A DNA stretch of 41,182 nt from Bacteroidia bacterium. GTDB taxonomy: Bacteria; Bacteroidota; Bacteroidia; Cytophagales; Cyclobacteriaceae. The notes under the pieces were generated by a model that did no database searches, was not told where the DNA came from, and saw only the letters and a program-made list of their open reading frames with translations. Numbering within the stretch: the stretch's first letter is position 1; each line of letters opens with the position of its first letter. The DNA lies in contig JAUHYU010000044.1 of the NCBI GenBank assembly GCA_030426345.1, positions 1 through 41,182 of the forward strand, given 5' to 3'. Position numbers and translations under genes: made by a program. Shown here one piece after another: positions 8,438-17,784 of the stretch.

Positions 8438-9811
8438 ATGAATGAAAAGGTAGTCATATTGGGAGGAGGAGAAAGTGGAGTTGGCGCGGCTATTTTGGCC
8501 CGGGCAAAGAACTGTAATGTCTTTCTGTCGGATAGTGGCCTTATTTCGTCCAAACATAAATCAACTCTTAAAGAACATCACATTGATTTTGAAGAAGGTC
8601 AGCATGATACGAATGCCATTTTATCTGCAACCGAGATTGTAAAAAGTCCGGGCATCCCTGATAATATACCGTTGCTAGTAAGTGCCCGTGAAAAAAACAT
8701 CCCGGTCATTTCGGAGATCGAATTTGCTATGCGTCATTCTAAAGCTACTTTTATCGGAATCACTGGCACCAATGGCAAGACCACTACGACCCTGCTCACT
8801 TACCATTTACTCAAGGAAAGCGGATATGATGTTGGCCTAGCAGGTAATATAGGCCATAGTTTAGCGCGACAGGTAGCTCATAGAGACAGGGATTATTTCG
8901 TATTGGAATTAAGCAGTTTTCAGCTTGATGGTATGACCAAAGCAAGATTGCACGTTGCGATACTGCTGAACATCACTCCTGATCATTTAAACAGATACAA
9001 CAACGACTTTCAGCTATATGCACAATCCAAAATCAGGATTGCCCGTAATATGCGAAAAGAAGATTTGTTGATTTATAACCATGGTGATACAACGGTTCTA
9101 GAGCAAATCAACCGTATAAAATCCCATGTGAGCTTGGCTCCGATTTCTTTGGAAAAGCAAGACAATTCTAACGCCTATACGGTAGATAAAAACCTGATGT
9201 TCAAAGAAAGGGATGTGTTTAAAAAGATTGCAAAAAAAATGCTCCCCATGCCAGGTAAGCATAACATGATCAATACCATGGCAGCTATCGAGGCCAGCAG
9301 AAAGATTGGTATGGATTGGGAAAGCATTATCGCAGCTTTAAAAACATTTAAGAATGCACCACATCGTTTAGAATATATAGGAAGCATTAAGGGTGTCGAT
9401 TTTTATAATGACTCAAAGGCCACAAACGTAGATGCCGTTTGGTATGCATTGGAAAGTTTTGATGTCCCTGTAATATTGATTCTTGGGGGATTGGACAAAG
9501 GAAATGACTATACCCAAATTGACGACTTGGTAAAGGAAAAAGTAAAAGCCATCACTGCATTGGGTATTGATAATACCAAAATAGAATCACATTTCAAGAG
9601 TTTTGTGGCCGATATGAATTCGACTGACAGTGTGTTCACGGCTGTAGAAATAGCCTATTCAAAAGCCAAACCGGGTGATGTGGTATTGCTATCTCCTGCC
9701 TGTGCGAGTTTTGATTTATTCAAAAACTACGAAGAGCGTGGAGAAAAATTCAGAGAGGCTTGCCTTGCTCTGAAAGATAAAATGGAAAGCAATTTAATGA
9801 TGATGCTATGA
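8438..9811 (+). CDS. murD: MurD, UDP-MurNAc-L-alanine:D-glutamate ligase
   Basis: MurD adds D-glutamate to UDP-MurNAc-L-Ala in the cytoplasm. The N-terminal UDP-binding segment VVILGGGESGVGAAILA is followed by the ATP loop [14 protein letters not shown] (about 107-120). ELSSFQLDG and NITPDHLNRY mark the central domain, APHRLEYIGSIKGVDFYNDSKATN the start of the C-terminal domain, and ILILGGLDKGNDY follows. The 457-residue length is normal. It is the only gene of the block preceded by a real gap (55 bases). The last four bases, ATGA, overlap the ftsW start, so the two are translationally coupled. Confidence 0.97.
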   Translation: MNEKVVILGGGESGVGAAILARAKNCNVFLSDSGLISSKHKSTLKEHHIDFEEGQHDTNAILSATEIVKSPGIPDNIPLLVSAREKNIPVISEIEFAMRHSKATFIGITGTNGKTTTTLLTYHLLKESGYDVGLAGNIGHSLARQVAHRDRDYFVLELSSFQLDGMTKARLHVAILLNITPDHLNRYNNDFQLYAQSKIRIARNMRKEDLLIYNHGDTTVLEQINRIKSHVSLAPISLEKQDNSNAYTVDKNLMFKERDVFKKIAKKMLPMPGKHNMINTMAAIEASRKIGMDWESIIAALKTFKNAPHRLEYIGSIKGVDFYNDSKATNVDAVWYALESFDVPVILILGGLDKGNDYTQIDDLVKEKVKAITALGIDNTKIESHFKSFVADMNSTDSVFTAVEIAYSKAKPGDVVLLSPACASFDLFKNYEERGEKFREACLALKDKMESNLMMML

Positions 9812-10965
9812 TCAAGAAATGGGCAAAGCAAAATCTAAAGGGAGACCCAGCAATCTGGTTGATTGTAGGGGCATTATCCGTTTTAAGCATCATGGTGGTA
9901 TATAGTGCCACCGGAACTTTGGCATATAAAAACATGGGTGGCAATACGGAGCATTATCTAGTCCGTCATGGCCTGCTTGTCATCCTTAGTTTAGTGGCTA
10001 TGTGGGCCGCACATCGCGTAGACTATAGATATTTTGCTAAAATCTCCAGACTTGCATTGATCATTTCTGTGCCACTGCTGATTTTTTCCTGGCAATTTGG
10101 CACAAACCTTAACGAAGCATCGAGATGGATCACCATCCCTATTATCAATAAAACATTTCAGCCATCTGACTTAGCCAAGCTTGCTTTAATCACCCAATTG
10201 GCAAGCATGCTGGCCAGAAGACAGCAGAATATCGATGATTTCAAAGAATCATTGGTGCCCATTTTACTTTGGTGCGGATTGATCTGTGGGCTTATAGCCA
10301 TGACAGATCTTTCTACTGCAGCCTTATTACTAGTTACTTGTATGATCTTGTTATTTATTGGCCGCGTACCCATGAAATATTTGGCCATGCTAACCTTTGT
10401 CGGCATAATCGCGGGAGCAATTGCCTTTTCATTTGGTCAGCGAAAGGAGACAGCCATCACCAGGATTCAGGATTATATCCAAGCTGATGAGGTACCATTT
10501 CAGGCCAAACAATCTTATATCGCCATAGCAACCGGAGGCATTTCGGGAAAAGGACCGGGCAATAGCGTGCGCCGCAATTTTCTCCCTCATTCATACTCAG
10601 ATTTCATTTTTGCAATCATCGTGGAAGAATATGGAATCATTGGTGCTTTTATCGTCATAGCATTGTATTTGGCATTGCTCTATCGCGGATTGATGACCGC
10701 CACTAAAAGTGAAAGAGCCTATGGCGGTCTGCTAGCTGCCGGACTTAGTCTGGCTTTAGTGCTTCAGGCAATGGTTAATATTGGTGTAACCGTAGGTTTG
10801 TTGCCCATCACAGGATTGCCACTGCCACTGGTAAGTATGGGGGGGACATCACTGCTTTTTACGGGTCTTTCATTGGGAATTATCCTTAGTGTAAGTCGTG
10901 GTGGAAGTGCTGATTTTGACACAACAAAGAAAAATAATAATAGAAAAATAGCCACAACGGCATAA
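9808..10965 (+). CDS. ftsW: FtsW, septal peptidoglycan glycosyltransferase (SEDS family)
   Basis: FtsW polymerises lipid II at the division site as partner of the FtsI-type transpeptidase. The 385-residue protein has about ten membrane segments. It shows the SEDS signatures EASRWITIPIINKTFQPSDLAKLALI (about 109-135), YQ/KQSYIAIATGG-type loop at about 230, NSVRRNFLPHSYSDFIFAIIVEEYG (about 252-276) and the C-terminal LPLPLVSMGGTSLL (about 334-347). The start overlaps murD by four bases. The next gene, murG, begins about 11 bases after the TAA but lacks an ordinary start codon there, so reinitiation from ftsW may be important for MurG synthesis. Confidence 0.96.
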   Translation: MIKKWAKQNLKGDPAIWLIVGALSVLSIMVVYSATGTLAYKNMGGNTEHYLVRHGLLVILSLVAMWAAHRVDYRYFAKISRLALIISVPLLIFSWQFGTNLNEASRWITIPIINKTFQPSDLAKLALITQLASMLARRQQNIDDFKESLVPILLWCGLICGLIAMTDLSTAALLLVTCMILLFIGRVPMKYLAMLTFVGIIAGAIAFSFGQRKETAITRIQDYIQADEVPFQAKQSYIAIATGGISGKGPGNSVRRNFLPHSYSDFIFAIIVEEYGIIGAFIVIALYLALLYRGLMTATKSERAYGGLLAAGLSLALVLQAMVNIGVTVGLLPITGLPLPLVSMGGTSLLFTGLSLGIILSVSRGGSADFDTTKKNNNRKIATTA

Positions 10966-10976
10966 TATATAATCGT

Positions 10977-12086
10977 ATCGAAAAGAAAAAAACATATCGA
11001 CTGATCATTAGCGGAGGGGGTACTGGAGGACACGTATACCCTGCCATTGCCATTGCCAACAAAATGAAGGAAATATATCCGGATACAGAAATTCTGTTTG
11101 TTGGTGCCAAAGGCAAAATGGAAATGGAAAAAGTTCCCGATGCCGGATATCGTATCGAAGGGCTATGGATCAGTGGCCTACAGCGCAAATTGACTTTCAA
11201 AAACCTTCTTTTCCCCATCAAGCTTTTGGTAAGCATGATAAAGATTAAGAAAATCATCGCTGCTTTCAAACCGGATGTGGTGATCGGAGTGGGTGGATAT
11301 GTCAGCGGACCTGCGCTACGCGCTGCGGCAAATAAAGGCATTCCTACCTTGCTACAGGAGCAAAATTCCTACGCAGGGCTTACCAATAAGTTATTAGCAA
11401 AGAAAGCCAAATCTATCTGTGTGGCTTATGAAAATATGGGCGTCTATTTCCAAAAGGAAAAAATTACGGTTACAGGAAATCCCGTACGCAATGACATTAT
11501 CAATGTAGATCAAAAACGTAGTCAGGCCATCAAATTTTTTGGACTTGATCCAAGCAAAAAAACCATTTTTGCCTTTGGCGGAAGCCTAGGTGCGAGAACT
11601 ATCAATGAAAGTTTGATCAAATATATTCCGGATCTCAACGCCTCTGAAATACAGGTGATCTGGCAAATAGGTTCATTCTATTTCAAAGAATTTGAGGATA
11701 GACTCAAAGGCATGGATTTAAAGCACATTCGACACTTTGAATTTCTTAAAGAGATGGACTTGGCCTATGCAGCGGCTGATGTGGTAATATCACGAGCTGG
11801 AGCACTTTCAATTTCTGAAATATGCCTTGCCGGTAAACCTGCCATTTTTGTTCCTTCGCCAAATGTGGCTGAAGACCATCAAACCAAAAATGCCATGGCA
11901 CTGGTAAAAGAAAATGCTGCCTTAATGATAAAAGATAGCGATGCTCTGGTAAACCTAGTTCCCGAAGCGCTAAAAATCGTTTGCAATGATGATCTCAGGA
12001 TTGAATTATCCGTCAACATACGTCGACTAGGAAAGCCAAATGCAGCAGAAAATATTGTCAAAGAAATCATCCGAATAGCGCAGTGA
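10977..12086 (+). CDS. murG: MurG, undecaprenyl-PP-MurNAc-pentapeptide N-acetylglucosaminyltransferase; non-canonical start
   Basis: MurG is a peripheral membrane GT-B enzyme that adds GlcNAc to lipid I to give lipid II. The donor-side loop ISGGGTGGHVYPAIAIAN, then VGVGGYVSGPA, FAFGGSLGARTIN, SRAGALSISE and AEDHQTKNA are all present. The odd part is the start. The conserved N-terminal loop is encoded upstream of the first ATG (11064), which would cut off the essential GGGTGGH. The frame stays open from 10944, but between there and 11064 it has no ATG, GTG or TTG. An ATC at 10977 would give an opening reading EKKKTYRLIISGGGTGGH, just where MurG usually begins; ATA at 10962 or 10965 and CTG at 11001 are alternatives. 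The gene is intact otherwise and overlaps murC by four bases. Confidence 0.9.
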   Translation: MEKKKTYRLIISGGGTGGHVYPAIAIANKMKEIYPDTEILFVGAKGKMEMEKVPDAGYRIEGLWISGLQRKLTFKNLLFPIKLLVSMIKIKKIIAAFKPDVVIGVGGYVSGPALRAAANKGIPTLLQEQNSYAGLTNKLLAKKAKSICVAYENMGVYFQKEKITVTGNPVRNDIINVDQKRSQAIKFFGLDPSKKTIFAFGGSLGARTINESLIKYIPDLNASEIQVIWQIGSFYFKEFEDRLKGMDLKHIRHFEFLKEMDLAYAAADVVISRAGALSISEICLAGKPAIFVPSPNVAEDHQTKNAMALVKENAALMIKDSDALVNLVPEALKIVCNDDLRIELSVNIRRLGKPNAAENIVKEIIRIAQ

Positions 12087-13474
12087 GAATTGAAGATAAA
12101 CATATCGTCTATTTCTTAGGTATCGGAGGCATCGGTATGAGTGCGCTGGCGAGGTGGTTTTTACATCTTGGTAAAAAAGTGTATGGCTATGACAAAACAG
12201 AAACCCCTTTGACGCTAAAACTTGTCGAAGAAGGGGCTATAATCCATTACGATGATGCTGTCGAGAATATAGCTTCAGAGGTGCTGAATGCGAAAGAAGA
12301 TGTGCTGGTCGTCTTCACCCCTGCGGTACCTAAAAACCACAAAGAACTCAATTATTTCCATGAAAATAATTTTTCCGTTCTGAAACGATCTGAAGTCCTC
12401 GGCCTCATCACCAAAGATTTGTATTCTGTGGCAGTAGCCGGAACTCATGGAAAAACAACTACTTCTTCGATGATTGCACACATTTTAAAAAGTGCAGGAC
12501 GGTCAAGCATGGCACTTATGGGCGGTATTTTACAAGGGTACGAATCCAACCTGATCATTGAAGGAGAGCATTCCAAAGATACCATTGCCATATTAGAAGC
12601 TGATGAATATGACAGGTCGTTTCTAAGGCTTTCTCCAGATATCGCTGTGGTTACATCCGCCGATCCGGATCATTTGGACATTTATGGAGCACATGAAGAA
12701 ATGAAATCTTCATTTCAGGAATTCATTCAAAAGGTAAAACCAAACGGGCACGTGTTCATCAATGAAATTCTAATTTCATGGCTAGCCATGGAAAAACAAG
12801 GCATTTCAAGCCACACTTATGCCTTAGGGGGAAAAGTTAATTACGCTAAAAATACTCACATTTCTGACACAGATTTTGTGTTCGATTTTCATGGAGAAAA
12901 TGATGTTTTAGAAGGAGTAAGACTGGCTATTCCTGGATACCACAATGTGGAAAACGCCATCGTTGCCATCGCTGTATGTCTGCAATTGGGTATCGAAAAA
13001 ACACATATTAAAGCGGCCCTCTCTTCTTTCAAAGGAGTTAAAAGACGATTTGAATACCATTTAAAAAGTGAAAACTTGGTATATATCGACGACTATGCAC
13101 ATCATCCAGTAGAGATCAAAGCCTTCATTGGTTCTGTAAAGCAGATGTACCCTGGCAAGAAGATCACGGCTATTTTCCAGCCACACCTCTTCACCCGCAC
13201 GAGGGATTTTGTGGATGGTTTTGCAGAAAGCCTTAGCATGGCTGATGAAGTGATTCTTATGAATATCTACCCAGCTCGTGAATTGCCAATTGAAGGGATC
13301 ACGTCAAAAATTATTTTTGATAAAATCACCCATAAGAATAAACATATTATTGAAGATGCTAAGCTCTTAGACACAGTAGACTCCATGGATTTTGAGGTCA
13401 TTTTAACGATAGGTGCGGGAAATATAGATCGGTTTGTTGCGTCAATTGCCACATTATTGAAAGAAAAGGTATGA
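12083..13474 (+). CDS. murC: MurC, UDP-N-acetylmuramate:L-alanine ligase
   Basis: MurC starts the peptide stem by adding L-alanine to UDP-MurNAc. It opens with the nucleotide-binding loop VYFLGIGGIGMSALARWF, followed by the ATP loop AVAGTHGKTTTSSM (about 117-130), EADEYDRSF, TSADPDHLDIYG, and GVKRRFEYHLKSENLVYIDDYAHHPVEI at the start of the C-terminal domain. FQPHLFTRTRDF also fits. The 463-residue length is normal. The GTG start overlaps the murG stop (GTGA) and the stop overlaps ftsQ (ATGA). A copy of the interspersed core lies in the codons for DSMDFEV near the end. Confidence 0.97.
   Translation: MRIEDKHIVYFLGIGGIGMSALARWFLHLGKKVYGYDKTETPLTLKLVEEGAIIHYDDAVENIASEVLNAKEDVLVVFTPAVPKNHKELNYFHENNFSVLKRSEVLGLITKDLYSVAVAGTHGKTTTSSMIAHILKSAGRSSMALMGGILQGYESNLIIEGEHSKDTIAILEADEYDRSFLRLSPDIAVVTSADPDHLDIYGAHEEMKSSFQEFIQKVKPNGHVFINEILISWLAMEKQGISSHTYALGGKVNYAKNTHISDTDFVFDFHGENDVLEGVRLAIPGYHNVENAIVAIAVCLQLGIEKTHIKAALSSFKGVKRRFEYHLKSENLVYIDDYAHHPVEIKAFIGSVKQMYPGKKITAIFQPHLFTRTRDFVDGFAESLSMADEVILMNIYPARELPIEGITSKIIFDKITHKNKHIIEDAKLLDTVDSMDFEVILTIGAGNIDRFVASIATLLKEKV
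13382..13404 (+). repeat. interspersed element, diverged copy inside murC
   Basis: TCCATGGATTTT, GAG, GTCATTTT: exact core, one changed base in the GGC triplet and one in the T-run. It encodes SMDFEVIL, so protein constraint could explain part of it. Confidence 0.45.
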
Positions 13475-14238
13475 AGTTGAAATGGAATAAAATATTGCCC
13501 ATCGCACAAGCCATTGTTCTGGTAACGATCATTTTCGGATCTATAGGTTTTGTAGAAAAACAGTATGCCGACAAAACTTGCACGTCTATCCATGTGGATA
13601 TTGACAACCAATTCGAAAATTATTTCATCAATGAATCAGACGTCATCGATCTGATCACGGACGGTGGAGATAGGCGTGTTGTAGGCGAATCTTTTGAAAA
13701 CCTTAATCTCAAAGAGATTGAAAATGAATTGCTCAACACAAAATTTATTCGTCAGGCAGAAGTGTATAAAGATCTTGATGGCAGCCTAATGGTCAATATT
13801 CATCAGAGCAGGCCTGTCGCCCGATTGATGAGCGATAAAATGAACGACAGATATATCAGCAACGAAGGCGAGATACTTCCCCTATCTAGGAGATACACTG
13901 CAAGGGTCGTATTGATCGATGGTGCATTTGCAGACAATGCAAAGCTTTATGACTTGAAAAAAACCGAAACCGGCATACAACTGATGGAATTGCTACAGTT
14001 TATAGAAAACGATAAATTTTGGAAAGCGCAAATCGCACAAATGACTATTGGTCGCAAAGGAAATATACACATGCAAACTCAGGTTAGCAAGCAGACAATT
14101 GAGTTCGGAAAGCCTGTTGATATCCATGAAAAGTTCAAAAAGTTAGAAATATTTTATAAGGAAATCTTGCCTTCTAAAGGTTGGAATAGCTATGAAAAAG
14201 TAAGTGTGAAATTTAAAGATCAAGTTGTTTGCGAATAA
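13471..14238 (+). CDS. ftsQ: FtsQ/DivIB-type divisome protein
   Basis: FtsQ is a bitopic membrane protein that links early and late divisome components through FtsL and FtsB. This 255-residue protein has a short cytoplasmic tail, one membrane segment (about residues 9-27, ILPIAQAIVLVTIIFGSIGFV), and a periplasmic part. The segment around FENLNLKEIENELLNTKFIRQAEVYKDLDGSLMVNIHQSRPVARL matches the POTRA-beta junction of FtsQ proteins. YISNEGEILPLSRRYTARVVLIDG follows, as in Bacteroidota members. Its start overlaps murC in ATGA, and ftsA begins nine bases after its stop. Position and motifs together make the call firm, although FtsQ sequences diverge widely. Confidence 0.93.
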   Translation: MKLKWNKILPIAQAIVLVTIIFGSIGFVEKQYADKTCTSIHVDIDNQFENYFINESDVIDLITDGGDRRVVGESFENLNLKEIENELLNTKFIRQAEVYKDLDGSLMVNIHQSRPVARLMSDKMNDRYISNEGEILPLSRRYTARVVLIDGAFADNAKLYDLKKTETGIQLMELLQFIENDKFWKAQIAQMTIGRKGNIHMQTQVSKQTIEFGKPVDIHEKFKKLEIFYKEILPSKGWNSYEKVSVKFKDQVVCE

Positions 14239-14247
14239 TATAAAATT

Positions 14248-15549
14248 ATGGAAAAAGATAAAATCGTCGTCGGCCTGGACATAGGAACCACTAAAATTTG
14301 CGTCATCGTCGGGCGCAAAAACGAGTATGGCAAACTCGAAGTATTGGGAATGGGGCAAGCGGTATCGGATGGGGTCATCCGAGGTATCGTATCAAATATT
14401 GACAAGACCATTTTTGCCATTGAAAAAGCTGTAGAAGAGGCAGAAAATCAATCCGGCATCAACATCCGTGTGGCGAACGTAGGTATTGCCGGGCAACACA
14501 TCAAAAGCTCAATCCAGCACGGAAGCATCACAAGAAATTCTGCGGATGATGAAATAACGATAGAAGACATCAATCGTATCACCAACGATATGTACAAAAT
14601 CGTGATCCCTCCCGGTAGTGAAATTATTCACGTGATGCCGCAAGATTATTATGTGGATTATGAAGACAGCATCAAAGACCCTGTAGGTATGTCTGGGGTT
14701 AGGCTTGAGGCTGATTTTCATGTGATCACTGCCCAAACCAATGCAATCAACAACATCAACAAATGTGTAAAACGTGCAGACTTAGAAATTCAAAACCTGA
14801 TCTTGGAGCCATTGGCATCGAGCCTGTCTGTATTGAGCGATGAAGAAAAAGAAGCCGGGGTTTGCCTAGTGGATATTGGTGGTGGCACTACTGATCTTGC
14901 TATTTTCCATGACAATATTATTCGCCACACTGCTGTCATTCCCCTTGGTGGAAACATCATTACTCAAGATATCAAGCAGGGATGCATGGTGATGCAACAT
15001 CAGGCAGAACTACTTAAAACAAAATTTGGCAGGGCCATTCCTGAAGAGGCAAGTCCGAACGAAATTGTTTCTATTCCAGGGCTAAGAAATCGTGCCCCTA
15101 AGGAAATTTCCATTAAAAACCTGTCGCATATCATTGAAGCGCGCATGCAGGAGATCATTGAACTGATACATTCTGAAATAATTACCTCAGGATATCAGTC
15201 CAAGCTTGCAGGTGGCATTGTGATCACTGGTGGTGGAGCGCAATTACAGGGATTGAAACAACTTTTCGAATATATGACTGGAATGGACGCCAGAATAGGA
15301 TATCCTAACGAGCACCTCGGCAAGAGCAAGATTGAGGCAGTAAAATCCCCGATGTATGCCACAACAGTTGGACTTGTACTTTCTGGTTTCAGGGCACTGG
15401 ATGAAAGGGAAAACAGGTACCAGGAAAAGACGGAATTATTCAATAGCAAAAAGGACAAACGCGACCGTGGAAGCGATATTTTTCGCAAAATCCTAGACAA
15501 GACCAAAGGCCTGTTGATTGATGACATTGACAATAAAGAAGATTACTAA
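14248..15549 (+). CDS. ftsA: FtsA, actin-like membrane tether of FtsZ
   Basis: FtsA is an actin-family ATPase that anchors FtsZ filaments to the membrane and recruits later division proteins. The phosphate-1 loop VGLDIGTTKICVIVGR is at residues 8-23. The phosphate-2 region VCLVDIGGGTTDLAIF (about 208-223) and the adenosine motif GGIVITGGGAQLQG (about 324-337) are clear. The insertion carrying the 1C domain (about 80-165) is present. The C-terminus is charged and ends without an obvious amphipathic helix as strong as in E. coli; the segment IFRKILDKTKGLL (about 413-425) is the likely membrane-targeting helix. The 433-residue length is usual for Bacteroidota. ftsZ follows after 33 bases. Confidence 0.96.
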   Translation: MEKDKIVVGLDIGTTKICVIVGRKNEYGKLEVLGMGQAVSDGVIRGIVSNIDKTIFAIEKAVEEAENQSGINIRVANVGIAGQHIKSSIQHGSITRNSADDEITIEDINRITNDMYKIVIPPGSEIIHVMPQDYYVDYEDSIKDPVGMSGVRLEADFHVITAQTNAINNINKCVKRADLEIQNLILEPLASSLSVLSDEEKEAGVCLVDIGGGTTDLAIFHDNIIRHTAVIPLGGNIITQDIKQGCMVMQHQAELLKTKFGRAIPEEASPNEIVSIPGLRNRAPKEISIKNLSHIIEARMQEIIELIHSEIITSGYQSKLAGGIVITGGGAQLQGLKQLFEYMTGMDARIGYPNEHLGKSKIEAVKSPMYATTVGLVLSGFRALDERENRYQEKTELFNSKKDKRDRGSDIFRKILDKTKGLLIDDIDNKEDY

Positions 15550-15582
15550 CAACATTATATAGAGGAACTAAACATTGCAGCC

Positions 15583-17115
15583 ATGATTGATAACACGTAT
15601 TCATTCGATATCCCAAAACATCACAAATCCATTATTAAGGTAATTGGTGTTGGTGGTGGTGGAAGCAACGCCGTCAACCACATGTTCAGCTTAGGTATAA
15701 AGGATGTGGAATTTGTAATTTGCAATACAGATTCGCAAGCCTTAATGACAAGCCCTATTCCAAACAAACTTCAACTGGGGATCAACCTCACAGAAGGGTT
15801 GGGTGCCGGGGCCAATCCTGAAAAGGGCATGAATGCCGCAATAGAGAGCAAAGAAGATATCAGAAACCTATTGAGCGACGATACGAAAATGGTCTTTATC
15901 ACTGCCGGAATGGGTGGCGGAACGGGTACAGGTGCCGCTCCAATCATTGCCAAAGTTGCTAGAGAGTTGGGGATTTTGACGGTAGGAATTGTCACTGCCC
16001 CGTTTGGCTTTGAGGGAAAAAAGAAAATGAATCAGGCAGAAGCCGGGATCAACGAGTTGAAAAATAATTGTGATACAGTCTTAGTTATTCTGAACGATAA
16101 GTTGCGCGAAGTATATGGTAACCTTCCGATACGAAATGCATTTGCACAAGCAGATAACATTCTGACCACAGCCGCTAAAGGTATCGCTGAGATCATCACG
16201 GTACCCGGCTACGTTAACGTGGATTTTGAAGATGTGAAAACTGTAATGAGCAGCTCTGGATCAGCGGTCATGGGATCCTCAACCACTGACGGTGAAAACA
16301 GGGCTCGAAGGGCAGCAGAAGAGGCTTTGGCTTCGCCTCTCCTCAATGAGAAGGATATTCTAGGTGCGCAAAAGGTTCTATTATCCATAATATCCGGAGA
16401 GGATGCAGAATTGCAAATGGACGAACTCTCTGAAATCACTGATTACATTTCGGAGATGGCCGGTGACGAAGCCGAAGTGATATTCGGTCACGGTATCGAC
16501 TCAGGGTTGGGTGAGAGTATCCGTGTAACAGTGATTGCTACAGGATTTGAGCATAGCCCAAATGTACCTCAAGCAAGAAAGCAAACGGTAATTGATTTAG
16601 ACACTAATCGTGAGGTAAAAAAGGATGATGGACAAATTGACATATTTGCTGAACGCAAACCTGCTCCAGAACCCATTCCACAACAACCGGAGCTTTTCGG
16701 CAACTCCAGAACCTACGTGTTCAACAAACCTGAAACAACTCCTGTCAAGGACGAGGAAGAATTGAGCACACATTTTGTTGGCTTGCACGATGATGTGCTC
16801 GACAATATCGGTGAGCCACATGAAAAAAGGTTTAAAGAACAACCCGAACCTGTAAATAACCAATTGGATTACAAACGGGATAATCTCCAACAACAATCCA
16901 AAGAACGGATAGAAAAATTAAAAAGTCTGAAACAAGGAAATAATCCTCCTGACGAAGATTACAGGGATAAATGGGATACTCCGGCGTACATTCGAAGAAA
17001 TGTCAATCTCCAAAATGTACCACATTCTTCGGAAAAAAACATTTCTAGATATAATCTGAATGATGATAATAATATCTTAGGAAACAATAAGTTTTTACAT
17101 GACAATGTAGATTAG
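15583..17115 (+). CDS. ftsZ: FtsZ, tubulin-like division ring protein
   Basis: FtsZ polymerises with GTP into the Z-ring. The nucleotide loop GVGGGGSNAVNHM is near residue 22, the tubulin signature GGGTGTG at residues 111-117, and the NADNIL-type T7 region reads FAQADNILTTAAKGI. The core ends near residue 330, followed by a long, charged, low-complexity linker of about 170 residues, giving 510 residues in all. The C-terminus ends NNKFLHDNVD, the short conserved peptide seen in Bacteroidota FtsZ, which would bind FtsA. This is the last gene of the dcw operon. Its TAG stop overlaps the stop codon of the convergent FMN reductase gene, so no terminator separates them. Confidence 0.97.
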   Translation: MIDNTYSFDIPKHHKSIIKVIGVGGGGSNAVNHMFSLGIKDVEFVICNTDSQALMTSPIPNKLQLGINLTEGLGAGANPEKGMNAAIESKEDIRNLLSDDTKMVFITAGMGGGTGTGAAPIIAKVARELGILTVGIVTAPFGFEGKKKMNQAEAGINELKNNCDTVLVILNDKLREVYGNLPIRNAFAQADNILTTAAKGIAEIITVPGYVNVDFEDVKTVMSSSGSAVMGSSTTDGENRARRAAEEALASPLLNEKDILGAQKVLLSIISGEDAELQMDELSEITDYISEMAGDEAEVIFGHGIDSGLGESIRVTVIATGFEHSPNVPQARKQTVIDLDTNREVKKDDGQIDIFAERKPAPEPIPQQPELFGNSRTYVFNKPETTPVKDEEELSTHFVGLHDDVLDNIGEPHEKRFKEQPEPVNNQLDYKRDNLQQQSKERIEKLKSLKQGNNPPDEDYRDKWDTPAYIRRNVNLQNVPHSSEKNISRYNLNDDNNILGNNKFLHDNVD

Positions 17116-17636
17116 AATGCAATCAACTGGCTGGATTGTTTATGGATTTTAGAGAGATATTTTCCATCCGAAATCCGGTTATCCGTCATGTAATTACCAA
17201 TAGTTGGAATCCGTAGACGTAAGGCAAGCACGTGGGTTCCACAATAATGCAAAATATCGGTAAAGTGACTCAGGGCGATTCCCGCGCCCTGATCACCAGC
17301 TGATATTCCTACCAAAGCACCCTTCTTTCCTGTCAGTGACTTCGACCTGTCCAACCCATCAATAAATGCTTTTAAAACCCCTGGAAAAGAACCGTTATAC
17401 TCCGGAATGATAAATACAAACTTTTTTGAGCTGTTCATCAATTCCCTAATTTGGTTGAAATGCTCATTTTTACCTACGTTTTCATAAAGAGCAGAATATA
17501 TATAATCCAGAGGCAATTCACTTAAATTAAGAATGGTACTGTCTTGGCCCTGCTCTTTTAATATTTCAGAATATTGAATGGCGACATGCTGAGAAACAGA
17601 ATCCTTCCTATTGGTACCTACAACGATCGTGATCAT
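17112..17636 (-). CDS. NADPH-dependent FMN reductase family protein
   Basis: A 174-residue flavodoxin-fold protein of the NADPH-dependent FMN reductase/azoreductase family. The N-terminal loop VVGTNRKDSVSQHVA would bind the FMN phosphate, and PEYNGSFPGVLKAFIDGLDR (about 98-117) is the family signature. GKKGALVGISAGDQGAG follows. Such proteins pass electrons from NAD(P)H to flavin and then to quinones or other acceptors; the substrate here cannot be told. Its stop codon overlaps that of ftsZ on the other strand. A terminator-like hairpin stands 49 bases before its start. No good promoter was seen between that hairpin and the ATG. Confidence 0.88.
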   Translation of the reverse strand: MITIVVGTNRKDSVSQHVAIQYSEILKEQGQDSTILNLSELPLDYIYSALYENVGKNEHFNQIRELMNSSKKFVFIIPEYNGSFPGVLKAFIDGLDRSKSLTGKKGALVGISAGDQGAGIALSHFTDILHYCGTHVLALRLRIPTIGNYMTDNRISDGKYLSKIHKQSSQLIAF

Positions 17637-17673
17637 TTATTGATGATTAATATTGAAACAAGCCACAAAGATT

Positions 17674-17710
17674 GAAAAAAAATACCTAACTCCATGAAAA
17701 TGGAATTAGG
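17674..17710 (-). terminator. intrinsic terminator on the minus strand upstream of the FMN reductase
   Basis: Stem 17685-17695 with 17700-17710 (one mismatch), four-base loop, followed on the minus strand by an eight-T run (17674-17681 region). The apex CTCCATGAAAATGG is shared with the terminator at 1474-1507. It lies upstream of the reductase gene, not behind it. Confidence 0.7.
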
Positions 17711-17784
17711 TTCTTCCAACTCGCCATGTATATCAAGAAAAATCCACTTATGGGAATGAATGCATTGATACTCCAAATAGGATA

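Noticed and set aside
11064-12086. Taking the first ATG (11064) as the murG start
   Set aside because: This would remove the GGGTGGH donor-site loop, which is encoded just upstream in the same frame.
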